Shown here one piece after another: positions 18,017-26,929 of a DNA stretch of 64,000 bases. A program made the position numbers and the translations under genes. The DNA is from Paenibacillus rigui. GTDB taxonomy: Bacteria > Bacillota > Bacilli > Paenibacillales > NBRC-103111. The stretch's first letter is position 1. Every line of letters starts with the position of its first letter. The stretch is from contig NZ_NMQW01000057.1 of NCBI RefSeq assembly GCF_002234615.1, positions 1 through 64,000 of the forward strand. Direction: 5' to 3'. The notes beneath the pieces are model-generated. The model ran no database searches. It saw only the letters and a program-made list of their open reading frames with translations, and had not been told where the DNA came from.

Positions 18017-20722
18017 CTAGGAGGCTGTAGGAACCTCCTGTGCAGCCGAGCTGGCGTCTGCTTCAAGCTTGGGTGATGCCGCTGAAGCCAGCGCGGCCTG
18101 TGCGGCTGCAATTCGCGCCAATGGCACGCGGTAAGGTGAGCAGCTGACATAATCCAGCCCCTGTTCATGGCAGAAGAAGATGGACTCCTTATCCCCGCCA
18201 TGCTCTCCGCAAATGCCGGTTTTGAGCTCCGGCTTCACCGACTTGCCCTGCTCGGTCGCCCAGTGGACCAGCATGCCTACGCCTTCCCGGTCCAATACCT
18301 GGAACGGATTGGCAGGAAGCAGCTTTTGCTCCACATAGTGTGTCAAAAACTTGCCCTCGGCATCATCCCGGCTGTATCCCAGCGTCATCTGCGTCAAGTC
18401 ATTCGTGCCGAAGGAGAAGAAATCCGCGTGCTTGGCAATTTGTGCTGCCGTTATAGCGGCTCTCGGCACTTCAATCATCGTGCCAACACGGTAAGTCAGC
18501 TCACTTCGCCGAGCTCCCAATACCTCCGATGCCTTCCGGTCCACAAGCTCACGCATCAGCTTCAATTCTACGGCATGGCCTACAAGCGGAATCATCACAT
18601 CGGGGATCACTTCCAATTGCTCCTCTAAGCAGGTAAGTGCCGCCCGGAATAACGCTTCCACCTGCATCTCATATATTTCGGGGTACAATAGCCCCAACCG
18701 GCAGCCACGGGTGCCGAGCATCGGATTCATCTCGTGCAAGCTGCGCACCTTGCGCAGCAGCTTCTCGATTCGCTGCATGTCCGCAGCTTCCCCGCCTCGC
18801 TGCTGAAGCAGGGCATGCTGGATCGACAGCTGTTCCAGATTCGGCAAAAATTCATGAAGCGGCGGATCCAACAGCCGGATTGTAACCGGCAGCCCGGCCA
18901 TGGCCCGGAAGATCCCTTCAAAATCGTGCTGCTGCATCGGCAGCAGCTGGGCCAAAGCGGCCTCCCGCTCCTCCGGCCGCTCCGCAAGAATCATCGCCTG
19001 AACGACCGGCACCCGGTCCGGCGACATGAACATATGCTCCGTGCGGCATAGGCCGATGCCCTCCGCGCCAAAGCTGCGCGCCCTGCGGGCATCCTCCGGC
19101 GTATCCGCGTTCGTGTACACCTGCAGGCGGCGCACGTCGTCCGCCCACGCCAGCAGCTCCTCAAGCTCCGCGGTCAGCTCCGGCTCGCGCAGCTGCACAA
19201 CCCCGCGAATGACGCGCCCTGTGGCGCCGTCAATCGAAACCCAGTCGCCTTCGCCGATTGTCGCCGTCACCTGCTCGGCGACGACGACCTCGAAGGCTCC
19301 GTCCCGCAGCCGGATGGGCTCGCAGCCGCACACGCACGGCTTGCCCATGCCGCGGGCAACGACCGCGGCGTGGCTCGTCATGCCGCCGCGGCTCGTGAGC
19401 ACCCCTTCGGCGGCAAGCACGCCGTGAATATCCTCCGGCGTCGTCTCCGACCGCACGAGGATGACCTTTTTGCCGGTGCGCGCCCAAGCTTCTGCCGTAT
19501 CGGCATCGAACACGGCTTGCCCTGTGGCCGCCCCAGGGGAGGCCGGAAGGCCGACGGCCAATACGTCCGGCTCGCATGCCGGATCGATGGCGCGATGCAG
19601 CAGCTGGTCCAGATGAAAGGGCTCGATGCGCCCGATGGCCTCTTCTTTCGTAATGGTGCCTTCTTTCACGAAGGCAACCGCCAGCTGGACCGCCGCCTGA
19701 GCGGTCCGCTTCCCGTTACGGGTTTGCAGCAGGTACAGCTTCCCCTGCTCGACGGTAAACTCAATATCCTGCATATCCCGGTAATGCCGCTCCAATGCTG
19801 CGGCAGCCGCTACAAGCTGCTCGTAGGCCTGAGGCAGCTCCTCGGCCAGCCGTGCGATAGGCACAGGAGTCCGTATCCCGGCAACGACATCCTCTCCCTG
19901 CGCATTGATGAGAAATTCTCCGTACAAATGAGGTTCACCTGTAGAAGGGTTGCGAGTAAATACGACACCCGTTCCACACCCTTCTCCCCGGTTGCCGAAT
20001 ACCATCGCCTGAATGTTCACGGCCGTACCTTGTTCATCAGGAATCTGATGAATCTTTCGGTAAATCCGTGCTCTCTGATTGTTCCAAGAACGGAACACGG
20101 CCTCTACAGCAAGCTTCAGCTGTTCCTCAACAGCTTGGGGAAAAGGACGCCCCGCATGCTTGGCAATCACCGCTTTATATTCTTGAATCAAGCCTTGCAA
20201 GGCCGAGGCCGTCAGCTGATGATCTTCGTTAACGCCATGACGCTTCTTGGTCTGCTGGAGGATGAATTCAAACGGATAGCCTTCCAATTCAAATACGACA
20301 TTGCCGAACATATGAATCAGACGGCGATAGCAATCGTAGGCGAATCGCTCATCTCCAGTCACCTTGGCGAGACCCTCCACCGTATCGTCGTTCAGGCCCA
20401 AATTTAATATCGTATCCATCATCCCCGGCATGGAGTCGACCGAGCCCGAGCGTACGGAAATAAGCAGCGGCTTCAAGGAATCGCCGAAGCGTTCTCCTTT
20501 GGCCTCCTCCAAACGATGCAGTGCCTCCAGCACTTCTTCGAACAAGCCGGAAGGCAGCTGACGATTCCCCGCATAATAAGCGCGGCAAACATCTGTCGTT
20601 ATCGTAAATCCCGGCGGTACCGGCAGGCCCAGATGCGTCATCTCTGCAAGATTCGCCCCCTTGCCCCCTAACAGCTTCTTCATCGTCTTATTCCCTTGCT
20701 CGAATGGCATTACGCTTGGCAT
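18017..20722 (-). CDS. ppdK: Pyruvate, phosphate dikinase
   Basis: A 901-residue enzyme that interconverts pyruvate + ATP + Pi and PEP + AMP + PPi. Order of parts: N-terminal ATP-grasp domain (GGKGANLAEM at the start, SVRSGSVDSMPGMMDTILN), central swivelling domain with phospho-accepting His in GGMTSHAAVVARGMGKP, and C-terminal PEP/pyruvate barrel with GICGEHGGD and FFSFGTNDLTQMTLG. GGAGGG precedes ATG 20722. The last 25 residues are a poorly conserved Ala-rich tail. GC content is very uneven: about 72-75% in 19261-19380 but about 45% in 20041-20100, which hints at mosaic history. No regulatory-protein (PDRP) gene is next to it. Confidence 0.96.
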   Translation of the reverse strand: MPSVMPFEQGNKTMKKLLGGKGANLAEMTHLGLPVPPGFTITTDVCRAYYAGNRQLPSGLFEEVLEALHRLEEAKGERFGDSLKPLLISVRSGSVDSMPGMMDTILNLGLNDDTVEGLAKVTGDERFAYDCYRRLIHMFGNVVFELEGYPFEFILQQTKKRHGVNEDHQLTASALQGLIQEYKAVIAKHAGRPFPQAVEEQLKLAVEAVFRSWNNQRARIYRKIHQIPDEQGTAVNIQAMVFGNRGEGCGTGVVFTRNPSTGEPHLYGEFLINAQGEDVVAGIRTPVPIARLAEELPQAYEQLVAAAAALERHYRDMQDIEFTVEQGKLYLLQTRNGKRTAQAAVQLAVAFVKEGTITKEEAIGRIEPFHLDQLLHRAIDPACEPDVLAVGLPASPGAATGQAVFDADTAEAWARTGKKVILVRSETTPEDIHGVLAAEGVLTSRGGMTSHAAVVARGMGKPCVCGCEPIRLRDGAFEVVVAEQVTATIGEGDWVSIDGATGRVIRGVVQLREPELTAELEELLAWADDVRRLQVYTNADTPEDARRARSFGAEGIGLCRTEHMFMSPDRVPVVQAMILAERPEEREAALAQLLPMQQHDFEGIFRAMAGLPVTIRLLDPPLHEFLPNLEQLSIQHALLQQRGGEAADMQRIEKLLRKVRSLHEMNPMLGTRGCRLGLLYPEIYEMQVEALFRAALTCLEEQLEVIPDVMIPLVGHAVELKLMRELVDRKASEVLGARRSELTYRVGTMIEVPRAAITAAQIAKHADFFSFGTNDLTQMTLGYSRDDAEGKFLTHYVEQKLLPANPFQVLDREGVGMLVHWATEQGKSVKPELKTGICGEHGGDKESIFFCHEQGLDYVSCSPYRVPLARIAAAQAALASAASPKLEADASSAAQEVPTAS

Positions 20723-20743
20723 AAACCGATCCCTCCATAATAT

Positions 20744-20780
20744 AATACGTCATATATAGTGATTATTTATCTAAAAACAA
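20744..20780 (-). promoter_or_regulatory. ppdK promoter with a CcpN-like box
   Basis: A -35 TTGTTT (20775-20780) and a -10 TATATA (20753-20758) are 16 bases apart on the minus strand. Overlapping the -10 is TATGACGTATT (20744-20754), one mismatch from the CcpN consensus TRTGHYATAYW as I recall it. A perfect match, TATGTTATATA, is on the plus strand at 20811-20821. The DNA is AT-rich, so chance matches are possible. Confidence 0.4.
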
Positions 20781-20994
20781 AATATCATACCTGCGATATA
20801 ATTACAATAGTATGTTATATATTTATTTAGTATGTATTATTTAACTCTGATACAATAGCCCTTCCGCACATTCGCCCCTATTACCGCGTTTCTAGACCCC
20901 TATACAGTAGGAATCGCCAAGCTGCACATATACTAACTCATGCTAATCAGCTGAAATCTGTTGTCCTTAATTGGAGAAAGGAAGGAACTTCCCC

Positions 20995-22368
20995 ATGAGC
21001 CCTAGATTCGCAGCCCATGTACTTTTATTCGATTGCCAAAAATTCATCCTGCCGATGCTGGATAATTGCGGCCCGCATGTAGAGAAGATCTATGTCGCCT
21101 ACAGTCCCGTGCCTTGGACCTATAACCCCCAAGCCCGTGAAACCATGAGCAACACGGTCGATCCCGACATTTTGAAGCAATCCAAATATGCCGATAAAAT
21201 CGAGCTGATCACCGGAACATGGGATCGGGAGCATGAACAGAGAAACGCCTGTTTGAAAAAAGCGAAAGAGGATGGCTTTGACTTTCTCCTGATCCATGAT
21301 GCGGATGAGTACTATATCCATGAGGATTACGAACGCATGCTTCAAACGATAGCCGCTCATCCCGAGTACGATTATTATGCAACCCCGTGGTGTACGTTTT
21401 GGAAATCATGGGATTATATTCTGGTCAATGAGCAAAAATCGATCATCCACGGTTACCCTAATGTGGCGATGAACTGCAAGCGGGACGTGTGGTTCAGCCA
21501 TCTGCGCAATCCGACCCCCGGAGCAAGCGCCTATTTCCTGGATGGACTCTGCTACCATGGCAGCTATGTGCTGAATGACGAAGAGGTGTATCGTAAAATC
21601 AGCTCGTGGGGGCACGCGCTTGATTTTGACAGAGAGGCCTGGTTTCAGAACAAATGGCTTAGCTGGACCGAGCATACCGAGGACCTTCACCCCACCCACC
21701 CTCACATCTGGAAAAAAGTGGTGAAGTATACAGGCCGTTTACCGGAGGTGCTTGAAGCCATAGCCCGCGTTCCCGTGACACCTCTGGAGGTCCCTGGCGC
21801 CAAAACTAGATTAAGCAGCCGAATTCCCGACTGGTTCCAGCGTATTCAAGGGATGGAGGGTTGGTTAAGCCCGATGGAACAGGTCGGGTTGCTCCACCTG
21901 CCGGCCATGGTAACCCATGTCGAGGGGGCTCTGGTCGAGATCGGCTCCTTCAAAGGAAAAAGCACCGCTTGTCTTGCCGTCGGAAGCCAATTGTTTACAC
22001 AGCGCAAGCCGCATGTCCATGCCATCGATCCGCTCGTTTCCACCTGCTTCGCAGACTTTCATCACAATATGCAAACGCTCGGACTGGAGCATGCGGTTCA
22101 ATCCATCCGCAAGTGGAGCACGGAGGCGTATGACGATTGTCCCGATGTCATCGCCGCCTTGTTCATTGACGGAGACCACAGCTACCTTGGGGTCAAGCAT
22201 GACATTGATTATTATGCGACTCGAGTTGTCCCCGGCGGTGTCGTCGCATTTCATGATTATACCCACTCCCCCGAGGTCAAACGGGCCGTCGATGAATTGT
22301 GCCTATCGGACCACTTTGAGTATATGTGTGACTATGACAGCCTGCGCATAGTTCGGCGCACCTCCTGA
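20995..22368 (+). CDS. Glycosyltransferase-like and class I methyltransferase fusion protein
   Basis: A 457-residue protein in two parts. The N-terminal half (about 1-260) looks like a GT-A glycosyltransferase-related domain with a DAD metal motif at 102-104 in LLIHDADEYY. The C-terminal half (about 300-457) is a class I SAM-dependent methyltransferase of the Methyltransf_24 type, with VEIGSFKGKST as SAM loop, ALFIDGDHSYLGVKHDI and VVPGGVVAFHDY. It may build and methylate a surface or exported glycan. ATG 20995 has AAGGA eight bases upstream and is preferred over TTG 20971. Its neighbour on the other strand is also a glycosyltransferase. Confidence 0.75.
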   Translation: MSPRFAAHVLLFDCQKFILPMLDNCGPHVEKIYVAYSPVPWTYNPQARETMSNTVDPDILKQSKYADKIELITGTWDREHEQRNACLKKAKEDGFDFLLIHDADEYYIHEDYERMLQTIAAHPEYDYYATPWCTFWKSWDYILVNEQKSIIHGYPNVAMNCKRDVWFSHLRNPTPGASAYFLDGLCYHGSYVLNDEEVYRKISSWGHALDFDREAWFQNKWLSWTEHTEDLHPTHPHIWKKVVKYTGRLPEVLEAIARVPVTPLEVPGAKTRLSSRIPDWFQRIQGMEGWLSPMEQVGLLHLPAMVTHVEGALVEIGSFKGKSTACLAVGSQLFTQRKPHVHAIDPLVSTCFADFHHNMQTLGLEHAVQSIRKWSTEAYDDCPDVIAALFIDGDHSYLGVKHDIDYYATRVVPGGVVAFHDYTHSPEVKRAVDELCLSDHFEYMCDYDSLRIVRRTS

Positions 22369-22454
22369 ACCTATAGCAGCAGCCTCTGCCTCGCCCAGGG
22401 ATTAAAGGCGGCATCCCGCCCTTCCCCTTCATTGAACGGTTTCGCAAAAATAAA

Positions 22455-22496
22455 GACAACCCGGAGCGGTATTTACGCGTCCGGGTTGTTTGTTTT
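22455..22496 (+). terminator. Intrinsic terminator between convergent glycan genes
   Basis: CAACCCGGA (22457-22465) pairs with TCCGGGTTG (22480-22488) and is followed by TTTGTTTT. An A-rich left side allows some action in the other direction. Confidence 0.85.
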
Positions 22497-22559
22497 CCAA
22501 ATGATAGCTTTCAGCCCCTAGCGGGGCTCGCCTAACCGTATTCCCCTGTCACGGATGCT

Positions 22560-24392
22560 CTACTCCTGCTTCGCGGTCTTGGCAAGAATCCCTTCCAGAT
22601 AAGTCTTGTTGTATAAAATGCTGGGATGCTGAGGACGGAAGCCCCTCGCCAGTTCATTATGATGATAGGCCTTTTCGTGCTGTCCCATACGATCATAGCA
22701 TACACACAGCTGAAGATGAGGGAGCCAGGTTCTGCAGGACGTATTCGTCATGCCCCAGCTGCTGGCAGGCTCCGGTGTATTCGTGGCCAGTTCGTACCAG
22801 AAAACGGCCTTCCTCCAGTCCTGCTTCTGCAAAAACCGGAAGCCGATGCGGCAGCAAGCCTCCGCTCTCGGCGTATCGTACAGGAACGACAGGAAGGTCA
22901 TTTCCAGCTCCTTTTCTTCGTCCCCCAGATTGTGATAGCAATCTGCCATTTTACCGCACGCCGCTACGACATCCTCGATCCAGCCCGCCTTCGTATCCAG
23001 GAATTTCCTGTAATAAATCAATGCATCACTGAATCTTCCATGATCCTTTAACTCATTCGCATAATAGTATAAGTCCCTTGGACTAAACTGCTCTCCCTTG
23101 GCAAGGCGCTTCTCATAAATGTTCAAATTACGGTCTGACTCCCTATGATCCCCCAGATGAGTCACAGCCACATCGCTGTCGATGATATGCCCTCCCACCT
23201 GCAAATACTCGTGCACAGCCCCGTACCAGCGGAAGCCTTTGGACCGTTTCACCAAACGGTTGCGCCGCAGCATTGCGGTTACGTTGCCCTCCGCATCGAA
23301 AGCAAGGTGATATTTCATCGTGACGGAATCAACGTCCATGGAGAGGGTACGCTTCAATTCCTGCAGTTTGTCCTGATCCTCCGGCTTCAGCACATCATCG
23401 GCATCCAGCCACAGGATGTAGTTTTTTCCGGCCAAGCTAAACGCATAATTGCGTGCCGCTGCGAAATCGTCGATCCACTCAAAGTCATATACTTTATCCG
23501 TGTAGCGGCTCACGATAGCTTTGGTCTGGTCAGTCGAGCCGGTATCAACGATAATTATTTCGTCAACCAGTTGCTTCACCGAATCGAGGCAGCGGGCTAT
23601 AGCGTCCTCTTCGTTCTTGACTATCATGCACAAGCTAATGGTAACAATCGGTTTAAAAAGCTCCCTTTGAAACGAAACACCCCATTTTTCCATTGCCCGC
23701 CTGCGGTTGTTGTCGAGCAGCTGCGACAGGTTGGCATTTTCCAGATGGTGTACGGTCCCATGCCCCACATGATGCACGAAAGCATCCTGCACAATGAGCA
23801 GGGCATATCCCGCATGCGCCGCGCGAAAGCACAAATCGTCATCCTCATAATTGCCGAGACCGAATGTTTCATCGAACGCACCTATTTCCTCAAACACGCT
23901 TCTCTTTATAAGCAGGCAAAAGCCGACGAGCCGTCGAACCTGCAGCGTTCGTCCATCGTTTTCCTCGCTATAGGCTTCCGCAAATGCGTCCAGCTGGGAC
24001 AAGTCTTTATAAGGCACATCAATTCGCTGATAGCCGCTGACAAAATTGGACACCGGTCCTACGACCCCGATGTCCTCCCGGCTGTACAGAGCGCGAAGCA
24101 TGCGATGAAGCCAGCCTTTTGTAACGACGGTATCGTTATTCAAAAACAGCAGATGATCCCCTGAGGCTGCTTGCGCGCCTTGGTTGCAGCCCTTCGGGAA
24201 GCCAACATTCGCTTCATTGCACAAAAGCACGACATCCTCCTGTGTTTTCAAAAAGTCGACGGTCTCATCGGTCGAGCCGTTATCGACTACAATGATCTCA
24301 TAATCCTCCGGCGTATGCTTTCGGATGCTTTCCAGACATTGCTTCGTCAGCTCCAGCTGATTGTGAGTCAACATGATGATGCTTGTTTTCAA
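22560..24392 (-). CDS. Two-domain GT2 glycosyltransferase with TPR-like C-terminus
   Basis: About 610 residues with two family 2 glycosyltransferase domains in a row. The first starts TSIIMLTHNQ and has DNGSTD and FLNNDT; the second starts VTISLCMIVKNEEDAIARC and has DTGSTDQT and LWLDADDV. A helical C-terminal part (about 430-610) has TPR-like repeats. Such proteins glycosylate surface or spore proteins and glycans in Bacillales; the acceptor is unknown. TTG 24392 is chosen because AGAGGTGA lies 5-6 bases upstream, while GTG 24416 has no site. It is convergent with the fusion gene. Confidence 0.85.
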   Translation of the reverse strand: MKTSIIMLTHNQLELTKQCLESIRKHTPEDYEIIVVDNGSTDETVDFLKTQEDVVLLCNEANVGFPKGCNQGAQAASGDHLLFLNNDTVVTKGWLHRMLRALYSREDIGVVGPVSNFVSGYQRIDVPYKDLSQLDAFAEAYSEENDGRTLQVRRLVGFCLLIKRSVFEEIGAFDETFGLGNYEDDDLCFRAAHAGYALLIVQDAFVHHVGHGTVHHLENANLSQLLDNNRRRAMEKWGVSFQRELFKPIVTISLCMIVKNEEDAIARCLDSVKQLVDEIIIVDTGSTDQTKAIVSRYTDKVYDFEWIDDFAAARNYAFSLAGKNYILWLDADDVLKPEDQDKLQELKRTLSMDVDSVTMKYHLAFDAEGNVTAMLRRNRLVKRSKGFRWYGAVHEYLQVGGHIIDSDVAVTHLGDHRESDRNLNIYEKRLAKGEQFSPRDLYYYANELKDHGRFSDALIYYRKFLDTKAGWIEDVVAACGKMADCYHNLGDEEKELEMTFLSFLYDTPRAEACCRIGFRFLQKQDWRKAVFWYELATNTPEPASSWGMTNTSCRTWLPHLQLCVCYDRMGQHEKAYHHNELARGFRPQHPSILYNKTYLEGILAKTAKQE

Positions 24393-24423
24393 CAGGTTCA
24401 CCTCTATGGCCTGCACAGCCGTT

Positions 24424-24475
24424 TAGTTTTGCTATACCCAAGTAAACAGTATGCTATGGGTATAGTATATGCCGA
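24424..24475. promoter_or_regulatory. Inverted repeat upstream of the GT2 gene
   Basis: CTATACCC and GGGTATAG face each other about 18 bases apart, in the region that should hold the glycosyltransferase promoter. It might be an operator, but the arms are short. Confidence 0.3.
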
Positions 24476-24516
24476 GGCTTACGGCGTGCATGGTACAGTT
24501 CTCCTGAGCAGTATGA

Positions 24517-24556
24517 GAAAAAAACGGACCCGGCTGAATAAATCAGCCAAGTCCAT
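24517..24556 (-). terminator. Intrinsic terminator after the DeoR gene
   Basis: Minus strand GGACTTGGCTGA pairs with TCAGCCGGGTCC (with G-T pairs) and a run of T follows. Confidence 0.8.
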
Positions 24557-24578
24557 TTATACGTCTTCGTTATTATCG

Positions 24579-25349
24579 TTACAATTCCGCAAGCGTCCGG
24601 TGTACCCGTACCGAATGCTCCGCAAGCTGATCAAGAACCGCGGCATCCGTCTTCTCATCTGTAATGACATGATGAATTTCATCCCAGGCTGCAACATGCG
24701 CAAGCGATTGCTGGCCGAATTTGCTGAAATCCGCCAGGATGAAGACGTGGTCGGCAATACCGATCATTTTCTGCTTAATCAGCGCCTGGAGCTCATTCGA
24801 CTCGCTCAAGCCCCGCTGCAAATGAAGTCCCTTACAGGATAGAAACGCTTTATCCACATGATACGAGTGAAGTGACCGCTCGGCCAGTGGTCCTACATAA
24901 GAGAGGGAACGCGGCGACAGCAGCCCGCCCGTCGAAATCACTTGAATTTTCTCCTTGGAGCTGAGCTCCATAGCTACCTTGATCGAATTCGTCAGTACGG
25001 TAAGCGGCATATCCGGAAGCAGCTGTGCCATATACCAAGCAGTTGAGCTCGCATCCAGGATGATCCGGTCCTTTTCCTTCACCTGTTTTACGGCTACGGC
25101 TGCAATTGCCCGCTTTTCTTCCGCATTGGTCGTTTCCCGCTCTATGTAAGACGTCTCCGCTTGGGTTGATTTGATGCTGACTGCACCCCCATGGCTGCGA
25201 CGCAGCTTGCCTTCGCCTTCAAGCTTATCCAAGTCACGGCGTATGGTTTCTTCCGTTACCTCGCATATCGCACCAAGCTCGGTTACACGAATGCTTCCGC
25301 GCTCGTTGACCAGCTGAACGATTTTTTGCCATCTTTGTGCTACCAGCAT
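24579..25349 (-). CDS. DeoR family transcriptional regulator
   Basis: A 256-residue repressor-type protein. The N-terminal winged helix-turn-helix has the DeoR signature (IRVTELGAICEVTEETIRRDLDKLE), and the C-terminal domain is the DeoR sugar-phosphate sensor with DASSTAWYMA, VLTNS and STGG. ATG 25349 is preferred, with GAGGGAGA just upstream; the open frame before it lacks family similarity. No sugar operon adjoins it on this strand, so its target is unclear; rpiA and other sugar genes are several kb away. Confidence 0.92.
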   Translation of the reverse strand: MLVAQRWQKIVQLVNERGSIRVTELGAICEVTEETIRRDLDKLEGEGKLRRSHGGAVSIKSTQAETSYIERETTNAEEKRAIAAVAVKQVKEKDRIILDASSTAWYMAQLLPDMPLTVLTNSIKVAMELSSKEKIQVISTGGLLSPRSLSYVGPLAERSLHSYHVDKAFLSCKGLHLQRGLSESNELQALIKQKMIGIADHVFILADFSKFGQQSLAHVAAWDEIHHVITDEKTDAAVLDQLAEHSVRVHRTLAEL

Positions 25350-25467
25350 CCCAATCTCCCTCATTTGCAATGAACTACAAGCCACATAAGCCAATGCCAT
25401 CTATTGTACAACAAAATAGCTGCTTTTCGCACTAGAAAATGTAGTGCACCGAATCCGCTTCGCCCCT

Positions 25468-26421
25468 TTATTCATCATGCCTCGGAATCAGCTCGGCAGC
25501 TAGAAGCTCGTAGGAACGTATCCGTTTGTCATAATCTGTAATCGGTGTTACAATCATCAGCTCATCCGCTTGATAGGACTGCTGCAGCTCCTTCAGGAGC
25601 CGGGCCAATCGCTCAGGTGTTCCTGCCAGCAGCTTCGCTCCGGCGGATGGCTCTTTCGAGGAGGATGCAGGCTCCGATGCCCCGGCAGGCTTGAACCAGG
25701 ACGCTGCTTCCGCAGCAAGCCGTTCGGCTTCCTCAACCGTTTCAGCACATACGACATTGATGCCGATCATCGTACGCGGTGCGGACATCCATGGTGCGGA
25801 TTGAAAAGCGGACCGGTACGATTCCAGTACGGCCGCACCATCCGAATCGCTCATAAACTGTCCGAAGACATAGCCAAGGCCGAATTGCGCCGCGTAGGCC
25901 GCACTTTTCCGGTTCGTTCCGAGCAGCCATACCTCCGGTGCAGCATCTGGGAACGGACGCGCCCGGACCGGTACCCCCTCCAGCTCGTATTGATCGTTCA
26001 ATAAATCGAGCAAGTCTTGGAGTGATTCCGGTAAACGGCGGACATGCTCCAGAAAATTGCCGCTAAGCGCCATGCTGGCATGCGCCGGCCCGCCCGGAGC
26101 ACGGCCAATGCCAAGATCAATCCGGTCACGGTACAATGTAGAGAGCAAGCGGAACGATTCCGCTACCTTCATGGGACTGTAGTGCGGAAGCAGCAAAGCT
26201 CCGGAGCCCAAGCGGATCGTTGTTGTCACAGCTCCAATGTGGGCAAGTAAAACTTCAGGGGCCGTACAGGCCAGTCCTGCCAGATCATGATGCTCCGCTA
26301 CCCAGTAGCGCGAATAGCCCAGCCTCTCTGCCGTCTGAGCAAGTCTCCTTGCTTGCTCTAACGCTTTATTGTGTGCTGCACCGCCAAAAACAGGAACCAA
26401 ATCCAGAACACTTAGTTTCAT
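25468..26421 (-). CDS. LLM class flavin-dependent oxidoreductase
   Basis: A 317-residue bacterial luciferase-like (FMN-dependent) monooxygenase. It starts KLSVLDLVPVFGGA, and has the family YWVAEHHDL motif, GSGALLLPHYSPMKVAE and RIDLGIGRAPG. The substrate cannot be named. ATG 26421 is the natural start, with GGGGAGG 11 bases and AAGG 3 bases upstream. A short Ala/Ser/Pro-rich insert lies near residues 255-270. It may be a single-gene unit. Confidence 0.9.
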   Translation of the reverse strand: MKLSVLDLVPVFGGAAHNKALEQARRLAQTAERLGYSRYWVAEHHDLAGLACTAPEVLLAHIGAVTTTIRLGSGALLLPHYSPMKVAESFRLLSTLYRDRIDLGIGRAPGGPAHASMALSGNFLEHVRRLPESLQDLLDLLNDQYELEGVPVRARPFPDAAPEVWLLGTNRKSAAYAAQFGLGYVFGQFMSDSDGAAVLESYRSAFQSAPWMSAPRTMIGINVVCAETVEEAERLAAEAASWFKPAGASEPASSSKEPSAGAKLLAGTPERLARLLKELQQSYQADELMIVTPITDYDKRIRSYELLAAELIPRHDE

Positions 26422-26539
26422 ATCCCTTACGGCCTCCCCTTCTACTTTCCATTGAAGCACAGGACGTTGACGATGTCTATTTATCCTTGTTTTTGATACA
26501 ATAGCCTATGGATTATTATGTAGTGAGGGAGAACATATT

Positions 26540-26755
26540 ATGGCTCATAACCGTCGATTACTGACTGATCAAGATTTCAAAGAGGCTATGGATCGCCAAG
26601 TAGCCGTTCGCGTCTTTCAAGATGATCATGTCGTCGATTCGGGCGGAATCATCACCCGTTTTGACGAGCAGACCGTCGTCATCCAGTCCAGTGTTAGCGA
26701 GCTGGGCTATCATTCCCGGTCTGCTTGTGAATTTTTCGGCATGAGAAAAAAATAA
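26540..26755 (+). CDS. Small conserved-looking protein, 71 residues
   Basis: The protein is not recognised by name. It is hydrophilic, with a central beta-rich stretch (VAVRVFQDDHVVDSGGIITRF) that could be a small barrel. A good GAGGGAG ribosome site precedes the ATG, a TACAAT box lies 5' of it, and a strong terminator follows, so it is a real gene expressed alone. No function is proposed. Confidence 0.7.
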   Translation: MAHNRRLLTDQDFKEAMDRQVAVRVFQDDHVVDSGGIITRFDEQTVVIQSSVSELGYHSRSACEFFGMRKK

Positions 26756-26782
26756 AAGAAGCAAGCTGTTCTTGGAAACTGA

Positions 26783-26825
26783 ACGAACGCCAGGCGCCGA
26801 AAAACGCCGCGGCGTTCGTTTTTTT
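26783..26825 (+). terminator. Intrinsic terminator
   Basis: GAACGCC and GGCGTTC pair around a GC-rich inner region, followed by seven T residues. Confidence 0.85.
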
Positions 26826-26929
26826 GAAACTGGCTCGATGTGAAACTTTAGAAAAATGGATATGTCGCTTATATATGGATAAAATACAAACGACGATACA
26901 GACGATACCTATTGAACAAGGAGCGCTTT

